DNA from: Lancefieldella rimae ATCC 49626
Lineage (GTDB): Bacteria; Actinomycetota; Coriobacteriia; Coriobacteriales; Atopobiaceae
Length of the DNA: 64,000 bases
Reading direction: 5' to 3'
NCBI RefSeq assembly: GCF_000174015.1
Contig: NZ_ACFE01000004.1
Coordinates: 62,001 to 126,000 of the forward strand
Shown: piece after piece, positions 44,459 to 54,217 of the stretch
Position numbering within the stretch: position 1 is the first letter of the stretch
Layout: each line of letters starts with the position of its first letter
Position numbers and translations under genes: made by a program
Notes under the pieces: generated by a model
Seen by the model: the letters and a program-made list of their open reading frames with translations, nothing else
Told to the model about the DNA's origin: nothing
Database searches by the model: none

Positions 44459-45664
44459 ATGAACGATTCCCAAGCTCAACACCAAACGGAACCTAAGCCA
44501 AACCGCATGGCCAATCGCGAGAAAATCATTGTTCAAACCAGCATCATTGGCATTGCCGCAAACGTAGCGCTTGCGGCCTTTAAGGCCGTCGTTGGGCTTC
44601 TTTCCAACTCCATTGCCGTCGTTCTTGACGCGGTTAACAACCTGTCCGATGCCATCTCATCCATCATCACCATTGCCGGCACAAAGCTTTCCAATCGCGC
44701 CGCAGATCGCGAGCATCCGTTCGGACACGGTCGTATTGAATACATTACGACCACGGTTATTGCCGCAATCATCATGTATGCAGGTATTTCTTCACTTATA
44801 GAGTCCGTAAAAGGAATCCTTAACCCCGAAACACCCGAGTATTCAACAACTTCGCTGGTAATCATTGCGGTAGCGGTTGTCGTAAAGATTGTTTTAGGTC
44901 GCTTTGTGCGAGCAAGAGGACGTCGCGTTCACTCAGATACGCTCATTGCTTCAGGATCGGACGCCCTCTTTGATGCCATACTTTCCACGTCAGTTTTTGC
45001 CGCCGCTCTGATTTTTACGTTCACAAAAATCAGTCTTGAAGCGTATGTAGGAGTTGTCATTTCAGGCTTCATTATTAAGGCCGCAGTTGAAATGCTACGT
45101 GGCTCCATGAAAGAGATTATTGGTATGCGCTCGGATTCTGAGCTTTCCATTCGGGTTGCTGAAATTGTGGCAAACGATCCCGAGGCAGAAGGGGTATATG
45201 ACCTCATTCTCCACAGCTACGGGCCCGATCGCTATGTTGGTTCGTTTCATACCGAAATCTCCGATCAGATGACCGCAACTGAAATTGACTCCATGACGCG
45301 CCGTTTGACCAGTGAGATCTACGACCAGACAGACGGACAAATTATCGTAGCTGCCATTGGCATCTATGCACGCAATACGCAAGATAATACCGTCATCGGA
45401 ATGCGTACGGAAATTACCAAGATTGCCATGCGACACGACGGCGTCATTCAGGTCCACGGATTTACCGCCAACATAGACGAAAAATATGTAGCGTTTGACA
45501 TGGTTGTCGAGTTTGGCTTTGATTCCGAAGCACTTATGTACCACATCATGCAAGACATTAGCGAGAAGTACCCTGACTTCTCACTCAATATCAAAATTGA
45601 TCGCGATACCAGCGATCTCGCATCCATGACGTGCGATCTGGATGCCGATCCCAACAAAAAGTAA
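44459..45664 (+). CDS. Cation diffusion facilitator (CDF) metal exporter
   Basis: A 401-residue CDF transporter with six membrane helices. The membrane metal site is formed by LDAVNNLSDAISS (Asp residues of helix II) and SDALFDAILS (helix V), and the cytoplasmic loop shows HPFGHGRIEY. A long C-terminal cytoplasmic domain follows (from about 215), with a second repeat-like part, which is longer than the usual 300 residues. CDF proteins export Zn, Mn, Fe or Co with a proton antiport. It starts nine bases after the MarR gene and probably belongs to the same operon. Confidence 0.92.
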   Translation: MNDSQAQHQTEPKPNRMANREKIIVQTSIIGIAANVALAAFKAVVGLLSNSIAVVLDAVNNLSDAISSIITIAGTKLSNRAADREHPFGHGRIEYITTTVIAAIIMYAGISSLIESVKGILNPETPEYSTTSLVIIAVAVVVKIVLGRFVRARGRRVHSDTLIASGSDALFDAILSTSVFAAALIFTFTKISLEAYVGVVISGFIIKAAVEMLRGSMKEIIGMRSDSELSIRVAEIVANDPEAEGVYDLILHSYGPDRYVGSFHTEISDQMTATEIDSMTRRLTSEIYDQTDGQIIVAAIGIYARNTQDNTVIGMRTEITKIAMRHDGVIQVHGFTANIDEKYVAFDMVVEFGFDSEALMYHIMQDISEKYPDFSLNIKIDRDTSDLASMTCDLDADPNKK

Positions 45665-45713
45665 CAGACGGACGTAAATAAACACGGTGTAAGCGAACCC
45701 GAGCGTAAGTAAG

Positions 45714-45750
45714 TGCGCCAATAAACGCGGTATAGCCGCTTATTGGCGCA
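45714..45750 (+). terminator. Long hairpin after the CDF gene
   Basis: A perfect 11-bp outer stem (TGCGCCAATAA and TTATTGGCGCA) encloses a CGG/CCG inner stem. It is 50 bases after the CDF stop and may terminate or stabilise its mRNA. Confidence 0.5.
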
Positions 45751-45818
45751 GCAGAGCTGCTCTTTGGCGCGGTGTAGATGTACATCAGCAGATACTTCAT
45801 TGTTGCTTTTAAAAGGGG

Positions 45819-45849
45819 CGAGCCGCCGACACCCAGAGTCGGCGGCTCG
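45819..45849. terminator. GC-rich hairpin between convergent genes
   Basis: A perfect 12-bp stem (CGAGCCGCCGAC and GTCGGCGGCTCG, 7-base loop) followed on the minus strand by CCCCTTTTAAAA. It is a likely terminator between CDF and feoB. Confidence 0.65.
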
Positions 45850-46163
45850 TGTTCTTTGCCTAGAAAGTAGGGAGAGGGTCTACCGTCTTGGGCACGTGGA
45901 ACCAAAGAAGAGAGCGATTAGGGAAATCGTCTCCCGGAAGGAGTATATCCATTCCGTGATGTAAGAATAAGTTAACCTATAGAAACTTTCTAGTGAGAAT
46001 GGCATTCTTCTCGCTTCTTCACAAAATCTTCAAAGTTAGACAAATCTTACTTCTATACAAAGGTAGGCTGCGCGCACCCTGAGGTACCCACAGCCTGCCT
46101 GAAACCTAACGCTTACCGCAGGCGTTTACGAGAACACAGCCTCTGTCTGCATGAACATCACCC

Positions 46164-48824
46164 CTACTTTGCAGAAGCAACGTTCAGGCTTGAAAGGATC
46201 TTGTCGTCCTTCTTATCCCACTTAGGAGTTGGACGGAACAGCTGGAAGAGAATACCTGCCAGAAGCACAAATGCGATCACAGTCCAAACGCCAAACGTTC
46301 CGAGGACAAACAACTCCCAGAGCTGGTTAATAATCAAGCCGACAACCCATGCAAAGATGCACTGATAACCGATTGCAAACCAGAACCACTTGGGGCTGTC
46401 CATCTGACGGCGAATCGTACCGATTGCGGCAAAGCACGGAGCGTCGAGCATGTTAAACGCCACAAATGCACACATGGCACCAACGTGGAGAACGCCACCT
46501 GCGTCGGTAAACATGTTGCCAAACGCGGACCACATGTTGACGGATTTTTCGGAAGCTTCGCCAAGACCATAGAGTACGCCAAAGGTGGAAACAAGGTTTT
46601 CCTTAGCGATAAGTGCTGAGATGGAAGCGGAAGCCGACTGCCAGTTGCTGAAGCCGAGCGGAGCGAAGATAACACCAACTGCCTCGCCGATATATTTGAG
46701 CAGGGAGTATTCCATGGCGTCACCAGGAGCGCCATCAAAGCCAGGCAAGAAGCCAAAGGCGCCAGTTCCGCCGTCCCATGTGGCCCAACCAAAGTTGGAA
46801 AGCGCCCATACACCAACGGCAGCGGCAAAGATGATGGTACCGGCCTTTACGATATAGGCGGAAATGCGCTCCCACACGTGCATGGCCCATGAACGTATGG
46901 AAGGCCAGTGGTAATCAGGCAGCTCCATGACAAATGGAGCAGGCTCACCGCTAAAGGGCTTTGTCTTTTTCAGCATGATGGCCGAGATAATAATTGCGGC
47001 AACACCCATGAAATAGAACATGGGAGCAACCCACCAATTGCTTGAGCCACCAATGAGAACACCCATCACAAGCGCAATAATCGGCTGCTTGGCGGAGCAC
47101 GGGATCATCGTGGTAAGCATGGCGGTCATACGACGATCCTTCTCGTTCTCAATGGTACGCGTTGAGAGAACACCGGGAACACCGCAGCCGGAAGAAATCA
47201 GAAGCGGAATGAACGATTTGCCGGAGAGACCAAAGCGACGGAACACGCGGTCCATAACAAAGGCAACGCGGCTCATATAACCGCAGTCCTCAAGGAATGA
47301 CAGCAACACAAAGAAGACAAGCATCTGTGGGATGAAGCCCAAAACGGAGCCGACACCGCCAATGATACCGTCAATGATGAGGCCGACAACCACAGGACTT
47401 GCACCGGCACTTTCGAGCGCACCCTTCACTACGTCAGGGATACTCGGGGACCAAATACCATAGCTGGAGGCCTCGGGTTCATCCGCCGAGCCCTCGATAG
47501 CGGTCTTGAAGCCATCAGCGGTAACGCCGCCGGCCGTCTTGAGAACCTGGCCTTCAGCAAGAATGGGATTACCGTCGGCATCAAGCCTGACCGGATTATC
47601 ATCGGTATCAATCAGATTACCGTCTTCATCGTGCAGCGGTGTGGTTGTCGCAATAACATTTTTCTTTGAGGCTTCCTCGATGAAATTCGCAATATCCTCG
47701 GAATCCCACTCTTTTGCCTCAACAGCAGCCTGAGCAGCATCAGTGTCAATACCGGCTTCTTTAGCAGCATCGAGATATGCATCAATGGTATCGCCATAGT
47801 GATGCTCATCGAACTCTGCCTTCGCTGCTTTGTACTCGGCGTCGCCAATACCAAAGACGTGGAAACCTTCACCAAACAGATTGTCGTTCACCCAGTCGGT
47901 AGCCGCGGTACCCACCGTTGAAATAGCCAGGAAGTATACGAGCGTCATGACTGCGATAAAAATAGGCAGACCCAAAATACGGTTTGTCACAATGCGGTCG
48001 ATTTTTTCGGAGCGTGTGAGCTTCTTGGGAGCCTTTTTCACCGCGGCTTCCATAACCATTGCAATCCACTCGTAGCGATCAGAGGTAATGATTGACTCAG
48101 CGTCGTCGTCACGTGATTTCTCAACAGCGGAGATAACCTTCTCAAGCTGCGCGCTCTTCTCGGCAGAAAGACCAAGAGGAGCAATGGCGGATGCATCACG
48201 CTCAAAGACCTTGATGGAGTACCAGCGGGAAAGCGCAGCAGGAGCAACGTCAGCAATGAGCTCGGCAATTTTTGTAAGCGCTGTCTCTACTTCCGGCGAG
48301 AAGCACTTGGGGCCTTGAGCAGGGATGTCTTTCTTGCCTGCTTTAATAGCAGCTTGAACCAGCTCAGTAACATTTGTGTTATGAAGTGCTGAAACTTCAA
48401 CAACGGGAACGCCGAGCTTCTCGGACAAAACTTTCGTATCAATAACGTCGCCGCGCTCTTTGAGCAGGTCAATCATATTCAAGCCAACGACAACCGGACG
48501 ACCTGCCTCAAGAACCTGTGTGGTCAGATAGAGGTTGCGCTCAAGGTTGGTAACGTCAAGCAGGTTGATGATGGCATCGGGGCGCTCGTTTACAATGTAA
48601 TCACGCGAGACCGTCTCTTCCGGAGAATATGGTGAAAGAGAATAAATACCAGGCAGGTCAACGAAGGTAACGTTTTTATCTACGCGCCATGTTGCCTGCT
48701 TCTTCTCAACGGTAACGCCCGGCCAGTTGCCGACATATCCGTTTGATCCTGTCAGTTCATTAAACAGAGTGGTCTTGCCGCAGTTTGGATTACCTGCAAG
48801 ACCAATAATGGTTTTATCGGACAT
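46164..48824 (-). CDS. feoB: Ferrous iron transport protein B
   Basis: An 886-residue iron(II) transporter. The N-terminal GTPase has G1 GNPNCGKTTLFN (11-22), LPGIYSLSPYS (G3), NMIDLL-type G4 and a helical GDI domain. The membrane part has the Gate motifs with Cys (SGCGVPGVLSTR and MIPCSAKQP). Between the first membrane helix and the next (about residues 315-455) lies an acidic insertion of about 140 residues, so the protein is longer than the usual 700-800. The C-terminal end is extended too. It is the third gene of the feoA-feoA-feoB operon under an iron-type operator, starting eleven bases after the second feoA. Confidence 0.96.
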   Translation of the reverse strand: MSDKTIIGLAGNPNCGKTTLFNELTGSNGYVGNWPGVTVEKKQATWRVDKNVTFVDLPGIYSLSPYSPEETVSRDYIVNERPDAIINLLDVTNLERNLYLTTQVLEAGRPVVVGLNMIDLLKERGDVIDTKVLSEKLGVPVVEVSALHNTNVTELVQAAIKAGKKDIPAQGPKCFSPEVETALTKIAELIADVAPAALSRWYSIKVFERDASAIAPLGLSAEKSAQLEKVISAVEKSRDDDAESIITSDRYEWIAMVMEAAVKKAPKKLTRSEKIDRIVTNRILGLPIFIAVMTLVYFLAISTVGTAATDWVNDNLFGEGFHVFGIGDAEYKAAKAEFDEHHYGDTIDAYLDAAKEAGIDTDAAQAAVEAKEWDSEDIANFIEEASKKNVIATTTPLHDEDGNLIDTDDNPVRLDADGNPILAEGQVLKTAGGVTADGFKTAIEGSADEPEASSYGIWSPSIPDVVKGALESAGASPVVVGLIIDGIIGGVGSVLGFIPQMLVFFVLLSFLEDCGYMSRVAFVMDRVFRRFGLSGKSFIPLLISSGCGVPGVLSTRTIENEKDRRMTAMLTTMIPCSAKQPIIALVMGVLIGGSSNWWVAPMFYFMGVAAIIISAIMLKKTKPFSGEPAPFVMELPDYHWPSIRSWAMHVWERISAYIVKAGTIIFAAAVGVWALSNFGWATWDGGTGAFGFLPGFDGAPGDAMEYSLLKYIGEAVGVIFAPLGFSNWQSASASISALIAKENLVSTFGVLYGLGEASEKSVNMWSAFGNMFTDAGGVLHVGAMCAFVAFNMLDAPCFAAIGTIRRQMDSPKWFWFAIGYQCIFAWVVGLIINQLWELFVLGTFGVWTVIAFVLLAGILFQLFRPTPKWDKKDDKILSSLNVASAK

Positions 48825-48835
48825 CCGTTACTCCT

Positions 48836-49066
48836 CTAGTGAACGTCAGTGACTTCGATACTTGCCGCTTCATCCTTACGGATGGAGAGCTCATATCCAC
48901 GAACGGTAAGCTCAATGGGGTCGCCGAGCGGGGCAACCTTCTTTACATGAACCTCGGTTCCTTTGGTAAGGCCCATATCCATGATGCGACGCTTTACTGC
49001 GCCGGTACCAGTCAACTTGGCCACGGTACAACTCTGCCCCACTTTCACTTCCTTCAAAGTGGACAT
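48836..49066 (-). CDS. feoA: FeoA-domain protein (second copy)
   Basis: A 76-residue SH3-like FeoA protein (GTGAVKRRIMDMGLTKGTEVHVKKVAPLGDPIELTVRGYELSIRKDEA). It has the full conserved core and probably assists FeoB at the membrane face. The start at 49066 is supported by AGGAGGAGG. It lies 94 bases after the first feoA and eleven before feoB. Confidence 0.92.
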   Translation of the reverse strand: MSTLKEVKVGQSCTVAKLTGTGAVKRRIMDMGLTKGTEVHVKKVAPLGDPIELTVRGYELSIRKDEAASIEVTDVH

Positions 49067-49160
49067 ATTTCCTCCTCCTGCCAGTTTCTCTGGCATCTAA
49101 GCCGCAAAATGCAGCGCTATACAACAACAAAATTGCCACATGAAAGCGTTAAAAACATGG

Positions 49161-49415
49161 TTATGGTGTCACCATAATATGGTTGGACATCTGACGGTTA
49201 AGGCCTAGGCGAGCACCTTTGACGGTCACGATAACGTCACCGTTTACTCGTGAGACAACCGACACCTCTGCCCCATCGACAAAGCCTAATGTTGCAAGAT
49301 GTTGGCGTAATTCAGAGGCACCTTTCACGCCCACAATATGAGCGGTCTCTCCCTCGCCAAGCATTGCAAGTGGAAGCTGTGGTCCTCTTTGAGCACTGTC
49401 ATGCTCTGTATCCAT
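49161..49415 (-). CDS. feoA: FeoA-domain protein (first copy)
   Basis: An 84-residue FeoA protein that opens the operon. The core GVKGASELRQHLATLGFVDGAEVSVVSRVNGDVIVTVKGARLGLNRQMSNHIMV matches the family but with less conserved N-terminal residues. The start is taken at 49415 with GGGGG just upstream; a TTG at 49439 has no ribosome site. Two unequal FeoA copies followed by FeoB are common in anaerobic Firmicutes and Actinobacteria. Confidence 0.88.
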   Translation of the reverse strand: MDTEHDSAQRGPQLPLAMLGEGETAHIVGVKGASELRQHLATLGFVDGAEVSVVSRVNGDVIVTVKGARLGLNRQMSNHIMVTP

Positions 49416-49435
49416 GCGTCCCCCAACAGGTAACA

Positions 49436-49454
49436 ACAAACTAACTTAGTTTGT
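49436..49454. promoter_or_regulatory. 19-bp palindromic DtxR/IdeR-like operator before feoA
   Basis: ACAAACTAACTTAGTTTGT is a perfect 9-bp inverted repeat around a single central base. The length and TTAG core match DtxR-family iron boxes. It lies downstream of a -10 box, where bound repressor would block transcription. Confidence 0.72.
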
Positions 49455-49477
49455 CTCATCGAACTCTAATCTTAGAT

Positions 49478-49507
49478 AGTATAGGACCAAAAGTTATACA
49501 AATTCAA
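49478..49507 (-). promoter_or_regulatory. Promoter of the feoAAB operon
   Basis: On the minus strand a -35 TTGAAT (49507-49502) is separated by 18 bases from a -10 TATACT (49483-49478). The operator lies about 25 bases further down. Confidence 0.6.
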
Positions 49508-49536
49508 CTTTGATTGCCAAAAAACCAAATTTGCCA

Positions 49537-52449
49537 TTATCCCGTATTCTGTAAACCTGCCGCTACACCGGATACCGTGCACAAAATAAGATAAATAAAG
49601 CGCTCGCGTTCTTCTGGCGTGAGAGACTCTTTATGGATACGCAACTCAGACAGGGCATGTACCTGCGTAACCGAAAGTACGTTTACAAAGGGAAGGCGAA
49701 GGCGAATAACCGGACCAAGTACGCGACGGTTCTCAAGGGGCCATTTATTGCCCGTAATTGCAAGCACCCATTTTCTTGTGAGAGCCATCTCGGACAGAAC
49801 CATTTCAGAGAGCTCGGCCTGGTCTCCCAGTGAAAGATAGAGCCGCGCAATACGCGTATCAACTTTTGCCAAAGACATTTCGATATTGTCGATAAAGGTC
49901 GTAAAAAGCGGCCATTCCTTATATGCCGCACGCAGACGGCCCAAATCCCCTATCGCCTCACAAGCGGTTCCCAAACCATACCAGGCAGCAAGGTTAATGC
50001 GAGCCTGAGACCACGAAAAAATCCACGGGATCGCTCTGAGATCGTCAAGCGATTTTGCCCCAAGGCCACGCTTTGCCGGACGAGAGCCAATGGGCAGAAG
50101 ACCTATCTCCGTCAAAGGCGTAACAACCGAGAACCACTCAGCAAATCCTTTTGTATCCAGAAGTGTATGGAAGCGCTCTTGCGAAGCGTGGTCGAGCTCT
50201 TTTGCCAAAGACGCATACTTTATGGTCATGTCGGTATTAACGTGCTCAACGGAAGGCGCGGATTGCAAAAGCGTCGCTCCCGCCACGGATTCAACATGAC
50301 GGCACGCAAGCGTTGGATCTCCATAGCGGGCAAAGATAACCTCACCCTGTTCGGTAAGCTTAAAGCGGCAATTCACCGAACCCTTGGGCTGAGAGAGAAC
50401 CGCGCGATTTGCCGGTCCTCCTCCACGTCCTACCGCTCCGCCGCGTCCGTGCATCAACACAAGATCAATGTCGTTCTTCTCGGCCCACTCTGCAAGAGCG
50501 GCTTGAGCGGCATGGAGTACCAAGGTGGCAGACGTTGGGCCGGCGTCTTTTGAAGAGTCGGAATATCCCAGCATAACCTCTAAGCGACGGCCTGTTTGTG
50601 CCAAACGTCGCTGCACGTCCGGCAGCTGAATGACCTTCTCCATTATGGTTACGGCGTTTTCCAAATCTTCAATTTGTTCAAACAGCGGAATAACGTCAAG
50701 CACGGGAGCGTCCTCTTCATGCGAGAAGGACAGGCGTGCAAGCTTATAGACGTTCTCAACATCCTCGGCACTGCGCGTAAACGAAATGATATAGCGCCGG
50801 GCTGCGTTGATGCCATTCTTGCGTTGAATGGATCCGATTGCACGGAACGTATCCATGACCTCATGTGTCATGCGGTCGAGTTCGCCCTTCTCGCCCGCAC
50901 GGCCATGTTCGAGAATATCTTCAAGAGCCCTCGTGTGCACGAGTGAATGTTGGCGGAACTCCATTTCAACCAGATGGAAGCCAAACGTTTGCGCCTGCCA
51001 AATGATCTTTTGCATAGGTCCGTATGCGGCGCGAACGGCGCCTGCCTTGGCAAGTGAATCTTGAACGATACGAAGATCGGCAATGTATTCCTCTGCATTT
51101 TGATACATCAGGTCCGAATTACGCTTAATGGTGGCGTTCAGGCGATCGGATATCACGCGCATGGTGGCGCGATGCAGCTCGGATCCTGCCTTATCAAATG
51201 CGTGTGACGATAAGGTCTCACTCATTTCAGTCTGATGGCTCCATAGCTGAGCTAACTCATCAGAGGGCGGTGTGGAAATTCCATCCAGCGTAAGGGAACG
51301 AGAGATATCATGGGTTGCCCGAGCCAGAGCGTCCAACACGTGCACACGGTACTTCTCGGCAACTTTGCGAGAAACACGTGCGGTGACGTTGGGATTTCCG
51401 TCCCTGTCAGAGCCAATCCAGCTCCCGGGATGGAAAAAGGGCGGGCACACGGGAGGCACCGTTCCTGCGGCGTCTCCCAGCTCCCAGTCGTCAAAGCGAC
51501 GATATACGCTGGGGATCATTTCAAAAAGCGTTGTATCGAAAAGGTTCAGAATGGTGTCCGCCTCTTCGATTGGCGTAGGTTTCTTATGCGCGATTGGAGA
51601 AGTTCTAAAGAGTGCGTCAATTTCCTCAAGCATGCGGCGTTCATTTTCAAGACGCGCAATGCCGCCAAGCTGAGAGCGCTCATCTAAGAGCTCCGATATC
51701 GTGCGGATACGCTTTTCTATCGTCTTGCGACGGGCTTCGGTGGGATGTGCCGTAAAGACAGGATGGAACTCCAGACGCTTAAGGCACAGGCGTGCAGTTT
51801 CCTCTCCACACTCCTCAATAAGCTGGCGATATGCCACCGTAATGTCGTTAATGGGATTCTCGGCAGCCGTCGTAGGAACCGCCGCTTCTCGTGCACGCAG
51901 ACTCTGCACGCGATAGTTCTCTTCACAAAGATTTGCAAGGTGGAAATATGTCACGAACGCACGCATTAAAAGCGTGGACTTTTCAACGGAAAGATCATCA
52001 ATTTTTGAAACAAATTGCAAAAACGAGTTGAGTGAGCGCTTCTCCGCATCGGCGGTTCGTGCAGAGTCAATAGCTGCGGCGATAGAAGCAACAAAGCCTG
52101 CGGGTGATCCTTTTTCGCTTACGCGAAGCTCCTCGATGCGTGCCGAAGCATCATCGGGACCTGCTGCAATGGCGTTTACTAAGAGCGTATCAAAGCTCCG
52201 CCGCAGATCCTCATCGTATTCGCTCAATACTTTACGCACCAGCCGCAAAAAGAGCGCAAGATTGTCCCGCAGCTCAGCAGGAGCGTTAACGGCATCAATC
52301 ACCGTCCGTGCCGCCGCAATTTCTGCATCGCGACGCTCTATACCAAAATCTCCACGCCGTACGGCACCTCTGATATCATCAAGGTCTTCCTTTACCGCGC
52401 GAACATTTTCCCTGCTAGAACGAATGCTGTCTATCTTAGCATCAGACAT
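49537..52449 (-). CDS. ppc: Phosphoenolpyruvate carboxylase
   Basis: A 970-residue enzyme that carboxylates PEP to oxaloacetate, refilling the TCA-type pool. Catalytic His in VFTAHPTEARRKT, the loop GYSDSSKDAGPTSA, the glycine-rich RGGAVGRGGGPANRA and the C-terminal NTG are all present, so it is full length. An ATG at 52449 is chosen; the preceding GTG (52452) is also in frame with an AGGGA site. It stands alone and is divergent from a flippase-like gene. Confidence 0.96.
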   Translation of the reverse strand: MSDAKIDSIRSSRENVRAVKEDLDDIRGAVRRGDFGIERRDAEIAAARTVIDAVNAPAELRDNLALFLRLVRKVLSEYDEDLRRSFDTLLVNAIAAGPDDASARIEELRVSEKGSPAGFVASIAAAIDSARTADAEKRSLNSFLQFVSKIDDLSVEKSTLLMRAFVTYFHLANLCEENYRVQSLRAREAAVPTTAAENPINDITVAYRQLIEECGEETARLCLKRLEFHPVFTAHPTEARRKTIEKRIRTISELLDERSQLGGIARLENERRMLEEIDALFRTSPIAHKKPTPIEEADTILNLFDTTLFEMIPSVYRRFDDWELGDAAGTVPPVCPPFFHPGSWIGSDRDGNPNVTARVSRKVAEKYRVHVLDALARATHDISRSLTLDGISTPPSDELAQLWSHQTEMSETLSSHAFDKAGSELHRATMRVISDRLNATIKRNSDLMYQNAEEYIADLRIVQDSLAKAGAVRAAYGPMQKIIWQAQTFGFHLVEMEFRQHSLVHTRALEDILEHGRAGEKGELDRMTHEVMDTFRAIGSIQRKNGINAARRYIISFTRSAEDVENVYKLARLSFSHEEDAPVLDVIPLFEQIEDLENAVTIMEKVIQLPDVQRRLAQTGRRLEVMLGYSDSSKDAGPTSATLVLHAAQAALAEWAEKNDIDLVLMHGRGGAVGRGGGPANRAVLSQPKGSVNCRFKLTEQGEVIFARYGDPTLACRHVESVAGATLLQSAPSVEHVNTDMTIKYASLAKELDHASQERFHTLLDTKGFAEWFSVVTPLTEIGLLPIGSRPAKRGLGAKSLDDLRAIPWIFSWSQARINLAAWYGLGTACEAIGDLGRLRAAYKEWPLFTTFIDNIEMSLAKVDTRIARLYLSLGDQAELSEMVLSEMALTRKWVLAITGNKWPLENRRVLGPVIRLRLPFVNVLSVTQVHALSELRIHKESLTPEERERFIYLILCTVSGVAAGLQNTG

Positions 52450-52707
52450 CACATCGATCCCTTCATGTCTGGGATGAGTCTCTTACTCTTTTACTTTACT
52501 CATTTGTAACAGATTTCGTGCAAAATTATGCTTTCTGTAACCAGATGTACATCGTGCCGTACAATCATACTAGTCTGTCGAGAAGAACTTGAACACAAGC
52601 TCTTCTTGCCGGCGGGCAACGTATCGCTCAAAGACGTACACATAGGCACCCCATTGCCGAGGTGTACGCAGCGCTTGAAGACGTACTGAAAGGATTTCTG
52701 TCTGTTT

Positions 52708-54126
52708 ATGTTTGGTCGAAAGCCACAGCCAACTGAAGCGCCCAAACACCGCACCCCTCGATACTCTGACAGGGCAATCGAAGCCGACCAGGGCAAAGGT
52801 GCATCCGGTACTTTCACATCATTAGTTGGACATTGGTGGGATCGGGTTATCTCGTCCATCTTCTCCGGAGGCCTTGCTCAGCAGAGCGCACAATATCTTG
52901 CTCACCAAACCAAGCGCGATTATTTGGCCAACATCGTAGGACAGAGTTCTTGGGGTGCACTTTTTCCCTTACTTACCGTTGTCTGCTCACAGCTTGTGGG
53001 AGTAGAGCAAGCGGGTCTTTTTTCGATGGCCTTTGTTGTAGGTATGCTTTTACTCTTTGTCGCTCAATATGGGGTACGGACATTTCAAGTTTCCGACCTT
53101 GACGAGATGCAGTCGTTTTCCGATTATCAGGCGCAACGTCTTGTAACCTGTATTGGCATGATACTTGCGGGGCTCACGTGGTGTTTTCTTCGTGGCTATA
53201 GTGAGCCCATGCTTTCCATTTGCACCGGTATATTTGCGTTTCGTTTTGCCGATGGTATGGCTGACGTATATGAGGGTCGCCTTCAGCAAAAAGATAAGCT
53301 CTATCTTGCCGGTATTTCTCAGGCACTGCGTTGCATCTTGGGATTTTTAACGTTCAGTATTGTGCTGCTTATCACAAGAAATCTTGCATGGGCCACATGG
53401 GCAATGGGTCTGACGGCACTGCTCACCCTTGTTGCGGTTACCATACCTCTAGCGCTTCTCGAGACCGAAAAAAGCACGCCGCTCACTCTCAGAGGCATTA
53501 AGAGGATTTTTGTACAATGCTGGCCACTCTTTTTGGGCCTCTTTTTGTATAACCTTATTGATTCAATCCCAAAGTTTGCCATGGAAATCTCGCTTTCCTA
53601 TGACAATCAGCTCTACTTCAATGCCCTATACTTCCCTGCGCATATGATTTTAATGCTATCAATTTTGATATATCGACCGCAGCTTGTTCGACTTGCCAAT
53701 ATCTGGGAGAATCCCGACTCCAAGCATCGCTTTGGCCTCGTAGTACTTGCAATGCTTGGTGTCATTATTCTCATTACTGCGGCCACGGTACTTTTTGTTG
53801 ACAGCATTGGCATTCCGCTTAATACCTTCTTGTATGGCGTTGATTTTGAATCATATAGAGGTCTGGCGCGCGTGATGGTTATTACAGGCGGTATCTGCGC
53901 TGGTATCGACTACCTCTATCAAATTATTACGATTTTGCGCGCGCAGAAAAGTGTAACCCGAATCTATCTCATCTCAGTCATCATTGCCGTTCCCGTTGTC
54001 TTTATGATGGTGGGCTTTGACGGACTAAACGGCGCCGTCATCGGAAGCTTTACCAGTATGTCGATACTCTTCTTGTTACTGATAAGCGACTATATCAGTC
54101 TTCGACACCGTCAACGCCACGAATAA
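52708..54126 (+). CDS. Multi-pass membrane protein, polysaccharide flippase-like
   Basis: A 472-residue protein with about twelve membrane segments after a 50-residue hydrophilic N-terminus. Composition and the pattern (NIVGQSSWGALFPLLTVVCSQLVGVEQAGLFSMAF) resemble the oligosaccharide flippases and lipid-linked precursor exporters of the MOP superfamily. It probably translocates a lipid-linked sugar. No glycosyltransferases lie beside it, so the substrate is open. An AAAGGA site is about 13 bases from the ATG, which is rather far. Confidence 0.7.
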   Translation: MFGRKPQPTEAPKHRTPRYSDRAIEADQGKGASGTFTSLVGHWWDRVISSIFSGGLAQQSAQYLAHQTKRDYLANIVGQSSWGALFPLLTVVCSQLVGVEQAGLFSMAFVVGMLLLFVAQYGVRTFQVSDLDEMQSFSDYQAQRLVTCIGMILAGLTWCFLRGYSEPMLSICTGIFAFRFADGMADVYEGRLQQKDKLYLAGISQALRCILGFLTFSIVLLITRNLAWATWAMGLTALLTLVAVTIPLALLETEKSTPLTLRGIKRIFVQCWPLFLGLFLYNLIDSIPKFAMEISLSYDNQLYFNALYFPAHMILMLSILIYRPQLVRLANIWENPDSKHRFGLVVLAMLGVIILITAATVLFVDSIGIPLNTFLYGVDFESYRGLARVMVITGGICAGIDYLYQIITILRAQKSVTRIYLISVIIAVPVVFMMVGFDGLNGAVIGSFTSMSILFLLLISDYISLRHRQRHE

Positions 54127-54143
54127 ATCCATAAATACGCAAG

Positions 54144-54175
54144 AAGCCCGAGCATCTACCGCCCGGGCTTTTCTT
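54144..54175 (+). terminator. Rho-independent terminator after the flippase-like gene
   Basis: Stem AAGCCCG/CGGGCTT with extra pairs in the loop and a TTTTCTT tail, 18 bases after the stop. Confidence 0.8.
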
Positions 54176-54217
54176 ACAGCACAGCTCACACTAATTGATT
54201 TGATTTACTGACTTGAT

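Larger units (their letters stand above)
45665..46163. other. Convergent intergenic region with several strong hairpins
   Basis: No gene. It contains a hairpin cluster (45714-45849) and a further AGGCTG/CAGCCT stem (about 46068-46100) that probably terminates feoB. It also holds a CTTCTCG motif near 46000. The number of stems is more than two terminators need. Confidence 0.55.
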
